A DNA stretch of 64,000 bases, from positions 1 to 64,000 of IMG/VR virus record IMGVR_UViG_3300009332_000265; one strand, written 5' to 3'. Source of the stretch: a virus. Of the stretch, positions 8,165-17,042 are shown one piece after another. The notes below the pieces were generated by a model that was not told where the DNA came from, searched no databases, and saw nothing but the letters and a program-made list of their open reading frames with translations. The position numbers were made by a program, and so were the translations under genes. Positions within the stretch are counted from its first letter, which is position 1; the number at the start of each line of letters is the position of its first letter.

Positions 8165-10540
8165 ATGGATATTAGAGAATCAAAATCAATGTTGGCTAAA
8201 CTGCTAGCCACAGAAAATATCAAAGTTGAACACGGTAATTATGAAACTGCCGCCTTTGATCCTAAAAAACGTGTGCTTTATCTTCCTATTTTCAAGTGGA
8301 TGGACGGTGATGTCTATGACCTTCTTGTTCTTCATGAAGTGAGTCATGCACTTAATACCCCTGCTGATGGTTGGCATTCTTCTGCTAGTTCAAAAGGCAA
8401 AGGTTATAAGTCATTTCTTAATGTCACCGAAGATGCTCGTATTGAGAAGAAAATCAAGCGAAGGTATCCTGGTGCTTCCAAATCGATGGTATTTGGGTAT
8501 CGTGAATTGATGAAAAATGATTTCTTTGGTATCAGTCATGTAAATGTTGATAAACTGCCTCTCATTGACCGCATCAATCTTCACACAAAAGGTGGTGCTT
8601 CAATGGGCATTTCTTTTACCGAAGATGAAATGAAATGGGTTGATGAACTGATGTCTCTTGAAACTTTTCCTGAGATTGTTGAGTTCACTGACCGACTTTA
8701 TAATTATTGTGCAGAAAATGAAAGCATGACCGATGAACATGATTTCAACATGTTTTCAAGTGAAGGTTATGGTGAAGATGATGAAGAGTTTGAACCTGGT
8801 ATGACTGGTGAGACACCATTTGAGTGGACTGAAGATTCTGATGAATCAATGTCTCAGTCAGGTATGCCTCAAAGTTCCGATGAAAATGAGGGTTCTGAAA
8901 GTGACAATTCTGATGGTCCTTCTGCTGAAACTGATGAATCATCAAAAGGTTCAGAAGAAACAAATTCTTCTTCTGGTAATTCACCTGCTGATAAATTTAA
9001 AGATGAATTTGAGAATGATGAGTCTGATGGTCAAGTCAATCCGTCAAACACTGTAGGTGCTGAAGGTGGTGTCAATACTGACATTAATCCGAATGCAGTT
9101 GCTGGTCCTCGTTCAATTACTGATGAATTTTTTCGCAGAAAAGAAACAGAATTGAATGACAGTATTGATAGTGACAAAAAATATATTTATGCTAATCTTC
9201 CAAAACCAGTTCTTGAAAATATTGTTATTGATTACAAAAAATTGGCTCAGTTACATGATAAGTATTATAATCAAGAACAACATTCAGGATATTGGGGCAC
9301 AATGACACCATCAGAGTCATGGTCAACCGCTCCAAAACGATATAAGGAATTCCGTGAGCAAAATAAATCAATCGTTGATTATCTTGCCAAAGAGTTTGAG
9401 ATGAAGAAACGTGCAGATGAGTACAAACGTACTGCATCGGCAAATACTGGTGTTCTTGAAACATCAAAACTGTATTCTTACAAGTATTCTGATAATCTTT
9501 TCAAGCGAGTGGCTACGGTTGCTAGTGGTAAAAATCATGGTCTTGTCATGTTTATTGACTGGTCTGGTTCAATGAGTGGAAACATGGCCGGTACAGTTGA
9601 ACAAATGATGATACTTGTGATGTTCTGCAAGAAAGTAAATATTCCATTTGATGTTTATGCTTTTACTGATAGAATATGGCGCACAAATAATGAACTTAAT
9701 TCCTTTGATTCTGCCGATGAAAAGCCCAAATGGGATTATCAACCTGGTGATTTTTGTGAGCAAGAACATTTCAATCTCATGCAGTTGTTTTCAAGTAATA
9801 TGTCAAATATTGAATTCAACAAAGCATGTTGGAATGCTATTAACATTCGTGATTATTACAACGGTAAAGTCAATTGGCACTATAATGGTGGTAAGAGTCC
9901 TTCAATCCCTAGTCAATACTCTTTGGGTGGTACACCGTTGAATGCCGCCATTGTTGCAAGTCATGATCTGGTTCGCAAATTTAAGCGTGACCATAATGTT
10001 CAGATTGTCAATACTGTATTTCTTACAGATGGTGATTCAAATCAAGCAGGTTGTTATCTTGATTCAGAAGGCAAAGAACAACATATTGGTCGTAATGATC
10101 ATTTAACAATCCGTGATACACTATCAAAATCAGAGATTGTACGATCCCAAACAATGGGTTGGTCTGCTTCTCACCGAGCAACTACTGAATTGTTATTCAA
10201 TTCTTTGCGTAAAGCAACTGGCGCAAATATCATCGGTTTCTTTCTTGTCAATCGTCTTGATCGTCACAGAGCAGGTTATTACTCTACTGATAACAAATCA
10301 TTTGAGAACATGATGGATTCATGGCGTAAAGAAAAATGCATTGTTGCTGAAATTGACGGTTACGATAATCTCTATATAATTAAAGATGGTTCAGATTTGC
10401 AGATTGAAGAAAAATCAGAACTTGATAAGGTTGATGCTGGTTCTAAAAAATCTGCAATTCGTACCGCTTTCAAAAAAATGAACCGTAAAAAACTACGCAA
10501 CCGTGTAGTTCTTAATAAATTCATTGAACAAGTAGCATAG
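8165..10540 (+). CDS. VWA-domain protein with N-terminal zinc-peptidase-like motif (CobT-like)
   Basis: 791 residues. The N-terminus has HEVSH (57-61), the HExxH motif of zinc metallopeptidases, in the fold used for putative VWA metallopeptidases. An acidic Ser/Glu/Asp-rich linker (about 200-310) leads to a C-terminal von Willebrand A domain with MIDAS DWSGS (465-469) and TDGDS (621-625). The following AAA+ gene forms with it a MoxR/CobS-CobT-type pair, in which AAA+ rings work with a VWA partner on metal insertion or complex remodelling. Its own strong early promoter indicates early expression. True cobaltochelatase activity would also need a CobN, not seen here. Confidence 0.78.
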   Translation: MDIRESKSMLAKLLATENIKVEHGNYETAAFDPKKRVLYLPIFKWMDGDVYDLLVLHEVSHALNTPADGWHSSASSKGKGYKSFLNVTEDARIEKKIKRRYPGASKSMVFGYRELMKNDFFGISHVNVDKLPLIDRINLHTKGGASMGISFTEDEMKWVDELMSLETFPEIVEFTDRLYNYCAENESMTDEHDFNMFSSEGYGEDDEEFEPGMTGETPFEWTEDSDESMSQSGMPQSSDENEGSESDNSDGPSAETDESSKGSEETNSSSGNSPADKFKDEFENDESDGQVNPSNTVGAEGGVNTDINPNAVAGPRSITDEFFRRKETELNDSIDSDKKYIYANLPKPVLENIVIDYKKLAQLHDKYYNQEQHSGYWGTMTPSESWSTAPKRYKEFREQNKSIVDYLAKEFEMKKRADEYKRTASANTGVLETSKLYSYKYSDNLFKRVATVASGKNHGLVMFIDWSGSMSGNMAGTVEQMMILVMFCKKVNIPFDVYAFTDRIWRTNNELNSFDSADEKPKWDYQPGDFCEQEHFNLMQLFSSNMSNIEFNKACWNAINIRDYYNGKVNWHYNGGKSPSIPSQYSLGGTPLNAAIVASHDLVRKFKRDHNVQIVNTVFLTDGDSNQAGCYLDSEGKEQHIGRNDHLTIRDTLSKSEIVRSQTMGWSASHRATTELLFNSLRKATGANIIGFFLVNRLDRHRAGYYSTDNKSFENMMDSWRKEKCIVAEIDGYDNLYIIKDGSDLQIEEKSELDKVDAGSKKSAIRTAFKKMNRKKLRNRVVLNKFIEQVA

Positions 10541-10550
10541 AGGTGTCAAA

Positions 10551-10682
10551 ATGTCAGAAGAAAAAGATGAAAAGGAAAAAGATGAACAGTATTATTCAGA
10601 AGAAGAATGGGGCGATATTCTTTTTGCAAAAGAAATGGCAATTAGAGATATTGCAGAAAAAACTCTTGACAAACCTGAATAA
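10551..10682 (+). CDS. Small acidic protein (43 residues)
   Basis: Begins MSEEKDEKEKDEQYY and is highly charged with a short hydrophobic helix (GDILFAKEMAI). A ribosome-binding-like AGAGGTG stands 9 bases upstream of the ATG, and it follows the CobT-like stop by 10 bases. The next gene's -35 box (TTGACA) is built into its last codons. No homology recognised. Confidence 0.6.
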   Translation: MSEEKDEKEKDEQYYSEEEWGDILFAKEMAIRDIAEKTLDKPE

Positions 10683-10693
10683 TTTGCTATTAT
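10666..10693 (+). promoter_or_regulatory. Sigma70-type early promoter
   Basis: TTGACA (10666-10671), 16-bp spacer, TGC-TATTAT (10688-10693). The 20 bases at 10683-10702 are identical to 8113-8132, indicating duplicated or strongly selected promoters for the CobT-like and CobS-like genes. Confidence 0.8.
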
Positions 10694-10736
10694 ATAAATG
10701 TAAGTGAGATTTTTAATTCTTTCGTAATGAGGTAAT

Positions 10737-11954
10737 ATGATATTGACTAGTAAACAACAAAAGTTTCTTGACCTTTTAAAATCTGAAGGTTTTGAAGATT
10801 CCTTGACAATGAGTGATATTAAGGAATTGAGAAAAAAACATGGAACTATAACTTGCCAATGGCTGATGAAAGACCCCGTTTTTCGTATGTCTCGTGGTGT
10901 TTATCGCATTCCTAAAATTGCCGCTAATGGTGCAGTAGTTATGGGTGAAAGCACTACTGCTCCTTTAACCGCAGAACCTGCTATGATCGCAACAAAGGTT
11001 GATGAGAAGGTCACACGTATTGAACCTTCACTTCCTACATCTATCACTAATACTGAAGATGTCAGTTTTGTACCTGAGATTGACCGGACATTTATTCCGT
11101 TTGGTCAGTTCAAAGATATTCATAACATCATCAAATCAAATCTGTTTTATACAGGTTTCATTACTGGTCTGTCTGGTAATGGAAAAACTTTTCTTGTTGA
11201 GCAGGCTTGTGCTAAAGCCAAACGTGAATTGTTTCGTGTCAATATCACCGTTGAGACTGATGAAGATGATCTTCTTGGTCACTACGTATTGATTGACGGC
11301 CAAACTGTATGGCAAGATGGTCCTGTCATTCAAGCCATGGATCGTGGTGCGGTCCTGCTTCTTGATGAAGTTGATCTTGCTTCTAACAAGATCATGTGTT
11401 TGCAACCAGTTCTTGAAGGTAAAGGTGTTTATGTCAAAAAAATTAATCGTTTTGTCAAACCCAAGACTGGTTTCAATGTGATTGCTACTGCAAACACTAA
11501 AGGTAAAGGTTCTGATGATGGTCGTTTCATTGGCACTAACATCCTCAATGAGGCTTTCCTTGAGCGTTTTGCAATTACTATTGAGCAAGAGTATCCTACT
11601 CCTGCTACCGAGAAGAAAATCCTCGTTGGTATTATGCAATCACTTGGGTGTTTTGATGAAGAGTTTGCACAGAAACTTGTAGATTGGGCAGACATTATCC
11701 GCAAGACATTCTATGATGGTGGTATTGATGAAATCATATCCACCAGGCGACTTGTTCACATCGTAAATGCATTCAAGATTTTCGGTGACCGAATGAAGTC
11801 AATCCAACTTTGTGTCAATCGTTTTGATGATGAAACAAAACAGGCATTTCTTGACCTGTACACCAAAGTTGATGGTGAAGTTAATAAACCTTCAGAAGAA
11901 ACTTCAGAAGGAGGTGAATCCCAAGTTGATTCTGATGACAGAACACCTTTTTGA
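10737..11954 (+). CDS. cobS: AAA+ ATPase, MoxR/CobS-like
   Basis: 405 residues. Walker A GLSGNGKT (144-151), Walker B LLLDEVD (207-213), sensor-like IATANT, and arginine-finger region ERFAITIE define an AAA+ module of the MoxR/CobS clade, the gene usually labelled cobS in cyanophages. The N-terminal 110 residues form a separate winged-helix-like or linker region with a conserved QWLMKDPVFR. The partner is the VWA protein just upstream. In bacteria CobS energises cobalt insertion into hydrogenobyrinate; whether the phage protein does this or remodels another complex is unresolved. Ends before a strong terminator. Confidence 0.82.
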   Translation: MILTSKQQKFLDLLKSEGFEDSLTMSDIKELRKKHGTITCQWLMKDPVFRMSRGVYRIPKIAANGAVVMGESTTAPLTAEPAMIATKVDEKVTRIEPSLPTSITNTEDVSFVPEIDRTFIPFGQFKDIHNIIKSNLFYTGFITGLSGNGKTFLVEQACAKAKRELFRVNITVETDEDDLLGHYVLIDGQTVWQDGPVIQAMDRGAVLLLDEVDLASNKIMCLQPVLEGKGVYVKKINRFVKPKTGFNVIATANTKGKGSDDGRFIGTNILNEAFLERFAITIEQEYPTPATEKKILVGIMQSLGCFDEEFAQKLVDWADIIRKTFYDGGIDEIISTRRLVHIVNAFKIFGDRMKSIQLCVNRFDDETKQAFLDLYTKVDGEVNKPSEETSEGGESQVDSDDRTPF

Positions 11955-11968
11955 TTGACATATATATA

Positions 11969-12002
11969 ATAGGTGAGTTCAGCAGGGCTCACCTATTTTT
12001 TT
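11969..12002 (+). terminator. Rho-independent terminator
   Basis: Nine-base stem ATAGGTGAG / CTCACCTAT with a ten-base loop, followed by seven T (11996-12002). Starts 15 bases after the CobS-like stop and closes the 8-12 kb unit. Confidence 0.9.
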
Positions 12003-12021
12003 ATTTACTCGTGAGAAAATC

Positions 12022-12282
12022 ATGGAAATTAATATTAATGGAAACGTGATTGTGAGACACCAATCAGTTCCCGAATGTCAATGGTGTGATAAAGCAAAAG
12101 AATTGTTTGAGGAAAATCAAGAAAAATATACAGTTATATATTCGGATAAACGATTTTTTGGAGATTTGATGAAAATCACCAAATCTACTATGGTTCCTCA
12201 AATTTTCATCAAAGGAGAGTTTGTAGGTGACTATAATGGTATGGTAGAACATTTAGAAAAGGAGAATAATGAAAGTACCTAA
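12022..12282 (+). CDS. Glutaredoxin
   Basis: 86 residues with active site CQWC (Cys19, Cys22), the cis-Pro motif TMVPQIF and a glycine-bearing GDYNGM before the last helix: all hallmarks of glutaredoxins. Likely electron donor for ribonucleotide reduction (the class II RNR lies at 44.9 kb), like T4 NrdC. Slightly short but complete. Preceded by a weak GTGAGAAAATC site. Confidence 0.9.
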   Translation: MEININGNVIVRHQSVPECQWCDKAKELFEENQEKYTVIYSDKRFFGDLMKITKSTMVPQIFIKGEFVGDYNGMVEHLEKENNEST

Positions 12283-12311
12283 TACTAATTGGAAGATTAG
12301 AAGTAGAAAAA

Positions 12312-12401
12312 ATGTGGATTGAAGAAGGTAAAAATCAAATTGGTACTGATTCAGACCCATATGAAATTACTAAACCAGAAAATATTTTAAATAACTTATG
12401 A
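12312..12401 (+). CDS. Possible 29-residue protein
   Basis: Short frame beginning MWIEEGKNQIG and ending ILNNL, acidic, ten bases before the glycosyltransferase gene. A second tiny frame (12269-12322, 17 residues, with GGAG upstream) lies in another register, so this stretch could be the remnant of one small frameshifted gene. Support is only codon-like composition and position. Confidence 0.35.
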   Translation: MWIEEGKNQIGTDSDPYEITKPENILNNL

Positions 12402-12411
12402 TTAGGAGATT

Positions 12412-13425
12412 ATGCATTTAGAAGTGAAAGCAAGTGAATTGCAAAAAATTAAATTATTTGTAGCAACACCTATGTATGGTGGACAATGTGCTGGTATGTA
12501 TTCCAAAGCCGCCATTGACCTTGCTACAATGTGTGCTAACTATGGAGTTGAATGTAGATTTTTCTTTATATTCAATGAATCACTCATTACAAGAGCAAGA
12601 AATTATCTTGTAGATGAGTTTTTGAGGGCCGAAGAATTTACGCATTTAATGTTTATAGATGCTGATATTAATTTTAATCCCAAAGATGTGTTGTCTCTCG
12701 CAGTGCTTTCACAACAAGAAGATAAACCTATCATTGGTGGTCCGTATGGTAAAAAATGTATTGCGTGGGAACGTATTCGTACCGCAGTTGACGTAGGCAT
12801 TGCCGATGAAGATCCTAATGAACTATCAAAGTTTACAGGTGATTTTGTATTTAACCCTGTTCAAGGAACGAAAGAACTTCAAATTCATGAACCAGTAGAA
12901 GTATTAGAAATTGGTACAGGTTTTATGATGTGTAGACGAGAAGTATTTTCGCAATGGAAAGAGGCTTATCCTCAATTTGAGTACAAACCTGATCATAATC
13001 GTTCCGAACATTTCAAGGGTGATCGATACATTCATGCATATTTTGATACTGTTATCGATAATGAAAAATATATGCCTATGGGATCATCTAATAATTCAGA
13101 TCGATATTTATCAGAAGATTATTCTTTTTGTCAATTGGCAAGACATATTGGTATTAAGATTTGGTTATGTCCATGGATGAAACTCGGACATATCGGTACA
13201 TATGTTTTTGATGGTACTATGGCAGATCTTGGCAGAGTTGATACATCTAATGCTTGGGCTCATAAAAATATGCAACAAGCACAACAAATGAGAAATGATA
13301 GAAAAACAGAAATTGAAAACGCAAGAGCGGTTCAAGAGATTGAGAACATAGAAAAACAAAGCGAAACAAGAAAGGAACGAAGATCAAAGGTAAAAAAGAA
13401 AAAAATAATTGACAAACGAATTTAA
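12412..13425 (+). CDS. GT-A type glycosyltransferase-like protein
   Basis: 337 residues. LFVATPMYGG at the N-terminus, ITRARN, and LMFIDADINF (DAD at 83-85) match the nucleotide-sugar and metal-binding core of GT2-like transferases; SEDYSFC later supplies the ED acceptor motif. Members are common in T4-like marine phages and may glycosylate host surface sugars, virion proteins or modified DNA. The last 50 residues form a Glu/Lys-rich coiled coil ending in a poly-Lys stretch, which could bind nucleic acid. Ribosome binding site TTAGGAG before the ATG. Confidence 0.78.
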   Translation: MHLEVKASELQKIKLFVATPMYGGQCAGMYSKAAIDLATMCANYGVECRFFFIFNESLITRARNYLVDEFLRAEEFTHLMFIDADINFNPKDVLSLAVLSQQEDKPIIGGPYGKKCIAWERIRTAVDVGIADEDPNELSKFTGDFVFNPVQGTKELQIHEPVEVLEIGTGFMMCRREVFSQWKEAYPQFEYKPDHNRSEHFKGDRYIHAYFDTVIDNEKYMPMGSSNNSDRYLSEDYSFCQLARHIGIKIWLCPWMKLGHIGTYVFDGTMADLGRVDTSNAWAHKNMQQAQQMRNDRKTEIENARAVQEIENIEKQSETRKERRSKVKKKKIIDKRI

Positions 13426-13436
13426 TATGTTATAAT
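13409..13436 (+). promoter_or_regulatory. Sigma70-type early promoter for the replisome genes
   Basis: TTGACA (13409-13414), 16-bp spacer, TGT-extended TATAAT (13431-13436). It lies partly in the end of the glycosyltransferase gene and 31 bases before the clamp gene. Confidence 0.85.
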
Positions 13437-13467
13437 ATACACATTACTAATTCAATATGGAGTTATT

Positions 13468-14136
13468 ATGAAATTAAGTGAAGAAACCCTTGCGGTTCTT
13501 AAAAACTTTTCTGCCATTAATAATGGTATCTTTTTTGAGCAAGGTAAAACAATCAAAACAGTATCGCCACAAAAGTCGATACTAGTAGATGCAACGGTAG
13601 AAGAAGAATTTCCTTCTGATTTCGGTATCTACGACCTCAACAAATTTCTAGGTGCTCATTCTTTATTTGAGAGTCCTGAAATTTCATTTGAGGACAAATA
13701 TCTAACTCTCACAAGTGACAAAACACAAGTAAATTATTCTTATTGTGATATAAGTTCAGTTGTGAGACCACCTAACAAAGAGGTAGCATTGCCTTCTGTA
13801 GATGTGACATTCAAGATGTCAAACACCGTGTATGATTCGGTAGTCAAGGCGGCACTTGTTCTGGGCGTGCCAGAGATTGCAATTGTTGGTGACAGTTCTC
13901 GTATCAAACTTGTTGCAAGTGAAAGCAAAAACACTATGAGTAACAAGTTCAGTTATGATATCGATGAAACTGATAAAACATTTTCTATGATTTTCAAGGT
14001 AGAAAATTTCAGTAAATTGATGAGTAGAAATTATATTGTATCTGTTTCTGCTCGTGGTCTTTCCAAATTTGAATCTGATGACGGTAAATTAACATATTAT
14101 GTAGCAATTGAACCAAACTCAAATTTTGAGGGTTAA
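13468..14136 (+). CDS. 45: DNA polymerase sliding clamp gp45
   Basis: 222 residues, close to T4 gp45 (228). The start KLSEETLAVLKNFSAIN and the alternating beta strands fit the phage clamp; it trimerises around DNA, tethers gp43 and, as in T4, can act as the mobile activator of late transcription at NNTAAATA promoters, several of which occur in this window. Position immediately before gp44 with overlapping stop/start is the T4 order. Preceded by its own promoter and ATGGAGTT ribosome binding site. Confidence 0.93.
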   Translation: MKLSEETLAVLKNFSAINNGIFFEQGKTIKTVSPQKSILVDATVEEEFPSDFGIYDLNKFLGAHSLFESPEISFEDKYLTLTSDKTQVNYSYCDISSVVRPPNKEVALPSVDVTFKMSNTVYDSVVKAALVLGVPEIAIVGDSSRIKLVASESKNTMSNKFSYDIDETDKTFSMIFKVENFSKLMSRNYIVSVSARGLSKFESDDGKLTYYVAIEPNSNFEG

Positions 14137-15080
14137 TGCAAAATCGTGAATCATTTCTTTGGGTTGAAAAATATCGGCCTAAAGAAATTTCGGAATGTAT
14201 CCTACCAGACCATATTAAGCAAACATTTGAGGGTATCAAATCTCAAGGTCGTATTCCTAATCTCATTCTCAATGGCGGTCCAGGTACTGGTAAAACTACT
14301 ATTGCCAAAGCACTTTGTAATGAGGTTGGGTGTGATTATTTGTTTATTAATGGATCTGAAGAATCAGGTATTGATGTTCTGCGAACTAAAATTCGTGGTT
14401 ATGCTTCTACTATGAGTTTTGATGGTGGTAGTAAAGTCGTAATACTTGATGAAGCAGATTATCTCAATCCACAATCTACACAACCTGCTTTGAGAGCCTT
14501 TATTGAAGAGTTTGAGAAGCATTGTACTTTTATTTTTACGTGTAATTATTCAAATCGTATTATATCACCATTGCATTCAAGATGTCAGGTCATTGACTTC
14601 AAGGTTGTTGCTGATGACAAGCAACGAATGGCTGGTGCATTTATGAAACGTGTTGGATATATATTAGACGAAGAGAAGATAGAGTACGATAAAAAGGTAG
14701 TTGCTGAAGTTATTATGAAACATTTTCCTGATAACAGGAGAGTGCTAAATGAACTTCAGAAATACTCATCATCTGGTAAAATTGATGCTGGTATTCTCTC
14801 TCAGGTTGCCGAAGTCAATCTTAAAGAATTGATGTGGGCACTCAAAGAGAAAAAGTTTAATGATGTTCGTAAATGGGTTGCAGATAATGTTGATAATGAT
14901 CCACAGAAAATCTTTCGCAAGATCTATGATGTTGCTTCCGAGTATGTCCAACAATCTTCAATTCCGCAATTAATATTAATACTGGCAGACTATCAATATA
15001 AATCTGCATTTGCGGCCGATCAAGAATTAAATCTAGTGGCTTGTCTTACAGAAGTTATGGTAGAATGTCAGTTCAATTAA
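14136..15080 (+). CDS. 44: Clamp loader large subunit gp44
   Basis: 314 residues (T4: 319). AAA+ clamp-loader ATPase: FLWVEKYRP at the N-terminus, Walker A GGPGTGKT (47-54), Walker B ILDEADY with DEAD at 105-108, and the SRC motif HSRCQVIDF that senses ATP in the neighbouring subunit. Works with gp62 to load gp45. TAATG coupling with gp45. In T4 gp62 follows directly; here a lipoprotein and a broken methyltransferase gene intervene. Confidence 0.95.
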   Translation: MQNRESFLWVEKYRPKEISECILPDHIKQTFEGIKSQGRIPNLILNGGPGTGKTTIAKALCNEVGCDYLFINGSEESGIDVLRTKIRGYASTMSFDGGSKVVILDEADYLNPQSTQPALRAFIEEFEKHCTFIFTCNYSNRIISPLHSRCQVIDFKVVADDKQRMAGAFMKRVGYILDEEKIEYDKKVVAEVIMKHFPDNRRVLNELQKYSSSGKIDAGILSQVAEVNLKELMWALKEKKFNDVRKWVADNVDNDPQKIFRKIYDVASEYVQQSSIPQLILILADYQYKSAFAADQELNLVACLTEVMVECQFN

Positions 15081-15088
15081 GGAACTAA

Positions 15089-15511
15089 ATGTTTAAGCAA
15101 TCAATACTTGCTATGGCTTTGGTGATAGGTATTGGTTATGGATGCACTCAAAAACCTGAAGAAATCAAACCTGCAGATAATGCTACGGTTTCTTTACCTC
15201 AAAAACAATTTGGTTGGCCGGAAGAACGAAAGCAATACTGGGTATCAGTATATTTTTCAAAGATGTCTTGGGATCCAAACATTAGAGCAAGAATGTTACC
15301 GGAGACCCTTTTTAAGGTTGTTGTATGTATCGTAGAAACTATGGAGCAAAGATATGATATTGAAACTTGGGAAAAATCTATAACCCTAGAAAATGCCGCC
15401 CAACACTATAAACAAGAGTTGTGGCAAGTATCTTATAATTGTTCAGTACAAGGTTTTCAAGAACAACAAAAAAGATTAATGGAACAACCAACTCTACAAA
15501 ATATGATGTAA
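15089..15511 (+). CDS. Predicted lipoprotein, unknown function
   Basis: 140 residues with a classical signal sequence (FKQSILAMALVIGIGYGC) ending in a lipobox-like GYGC, so Cys19 would be lipidated and the mature part exported. The mature part is helical with two further Cys and no family I recognise. It interrupts the gp44-gp62 order of T4, with a GGAAC ribosome-binding-like site. Possible roles are superinfection exclusion or inner-membrane/periplasm interaction; neither is shown by sequence. Confidence 0.7.
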   Translation: MFKQSILAMALVIGIGYGCTQKPEEIKPADNATVSLPQKQFGWPEERKQYWVSVYFSKMSWDPNIRARMLPETLFKVVVCIVETMEQRYDIETWEKSITLENAAQHYKQELWQVSYNCSVQGFQEQQKRLMEQPTLQNMM

Positions 15512-15512
15512 A

Positions 15513-16265
15513 ATGAATTTTCATGAATTGATTGATGAGGCAGAGAAATCTTATCAAACGAATAAAGATTTCTCTGCCTTTAGAGATGATGATTTTTATT
15601 GGTTCATAAGAGAAGGTGGTGATTTAGATTTTGTGAATCTTAAATATGCTTTTGATCATGATTCTAGATTTTTTTCTCAATTAATATCTGTAAAAAAATC
15701 TTTATTTGGATACTCAAACAAACAAGATTATCGTCTTATTGATAGAGATGATAGTAGAGATATATTAAATTCAACATTCATTTTTTCAGATAATAAATCA
15801 CATAAAAATATAGTAGAGATAGGTTCTGCATGGGGAAATGTTTATTGATTGGTGCATGATCTTGTAGAACATGAGAAATGGATTTCAATTGATTTACCTT
15901 GTGTTTTAGATTTACAAAAATGGTATTTAAGTAATGAAATTTCTGATATAGATAAACTTGACTTTCAATCTGCACATAATTATAATGTGCCTGACAATAT
16001 AGATTTAGTGATTGCAACCCATAGTTTAAGTCAGGTAACAGATGAGAGTTTTGATTTATATTATAATAAAATATTATCAAAAGCAAAATACATTTTCTAT
16101 GCTACAAATCCTTGGTACATGGGTACTATGCCTCATACATTTTTAGCAGAAGCAATTTTGACAGACAGAGAGAAACAAATTGAAAAACAATTTGATGTAA
16201 TCAAAAATTATGATATCGAAAGAATAACGACAAAAATGTATAGGAATAAAAATGACGCCATTTGA
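15513..16265 (+). pseudogene. Sugar O-methyltransferase-like gene split by an in-frame TGA
   Basis: Two frames in the same register, 15513-15848 (111 residues) and 15849-16265 (138 codons), are separated only by TGA at 15846-15848. Read together they give a 250-residue protein with a SAM-binding IVEIGSAWGN, then after the stop a WxISIDLP acidic strand, a further strand DLVIATHSLSQV, and a tail DIERITTKMYRN, resembling putative sugar O-methyltransferases. A Trp at the TGA position would fit between NVY and LVHD. No other damage is visible. It may be a recent nonsense mutation, programmed readthrough or a sequence error. TGA is a normal stop elsewhere in this genome. Confidence 0.65.
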
Positions 16266-16647
16266 TTTTCTGAATGAAATAAATCAAGGTAAAAAAGACC
16301 TGATGGTTGATGATATTGATCAGCAGGTTGAAAAACAATATAATCCTTTCATTATTAATCGTGGTCTATCGTATTTTCTTGACACTATTATGGATGCAAA
16401 TGAGATGAATATTCGGCATCACCTTGACAAGAAACTACAAAACGCCTACTTACTAAATATCATAAGGAAGAAGAAACGATTCTCTAAATGGTACAAAGCA
16501 GAAAAATCTGAATTATTAGAAATCGTTATGGAATTTTATGGTTATAGTATTAAACGAGCAAAAGAAGTTTTACCCTTATTGACAACCGAAGATATAGAAC
16601 AGATGAAGATAGTTTTAGATAAGGGCGGAATGAAAGGAGTGAAATGA
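16252..16647 (+). CDS. 62: Clamp loader small subunit gp62
   Basis: 131 residues, shorter than T4 gp62 (187) but of the length seen in marine T4-like phages. Helical; the conserved FIINRGLSYF and KKKRFSKWYK segments are typical. One gp62 with four gp44 forms the clamp loader. ATG overlaps the end of the split methyltransferase and its stop overlaps RegA, in the T4 order gp62-regA. Confidence 0.88.
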   Translation: MTPFDFLNEINQGKKDLMVDDIDQQVEKQYNPFIINRGLSYFLDTIMDANEMNIRHHLDKKLQNAYLLNIIRKKKRFSKWYKAEKSELLEIVMEFYGYSIKRAKEVLPLLTTEDIEQMKIVLDKGGMKGVK

Positions 16648-17042
16648 CTTATGGTGTTGACCAAATGATAGAGGTCACTATAAAGGAATCAGATGACTTC
16701 CTTAAAATCAAAGAGACACTAACTCGTATTGGTGTTGCATCACGCAAAGATAAGACATTATATCAGTCTTGTCATATTCTACACAAACAACAAAAATATT
16801 ATATTGTGCATTTCAAGGAATTGTTTGCACTAGATGGTAAGCCTACAAATTTTTCAGAAAATGATATTGCAAGAAGAAATACGATTACAAATCTTTTAGC
16901 AGAATGGGAATTGCTTACAATAGTTGAGCCAGAAAAAACAAAAGATCCTGTTGTATCTCTTAACCAATTAAAAATACTTTCATTTTCAGAGAAAGAAGAG
17001 TGGATACTTACTCCCAAATATAACATTGGTAAAAAAACATAA
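16644..17042 (+). CDS. regA: RegA translational repressor
   Basis: 132 residues. Very close to T4 RegA: VTIKESDDFLKIKETLTRIG, KDKTLYQSCHILHK, YYIVHFKELF and the C-terminal WILTPKYNIGK are all recognisable. RegA binds ribosome-binding regions of early messages and represses their translation, including its own in T4. The start at 16644 has a strong AAAGGAG and overlaps the gp62 stop; an in-frame ATG at 16665 corresponds to the T4 N-terminus, so seven extra residues may be present. Confidence 0.95.
   Translation: MTYGVDQMIEVTIKESDDFLKIKETLTRIGVASRKDKTLYQSCHILHKQQKYYIVHFKELFALDGKPTNFSENDIARRNTITNLLAEWELLTIVEPEKTKDPVVSLNQLKILSFSEKEEWILTPKYNIGKKT

Noticed and set aside
11955-11970. TTGACA followed by TATAAT after the CobS-like gene
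   Set aside because: Only 4 bases separate the two boxes, and the region is the upstream arm of a terminator; not a promoter.
15846-15848. Selenocysteine or TGA=Trp recoding
   Set aside because: TGA ends many genes in this genome, no SECIS-like hairpin was noticed after it, and only one gene is affected.
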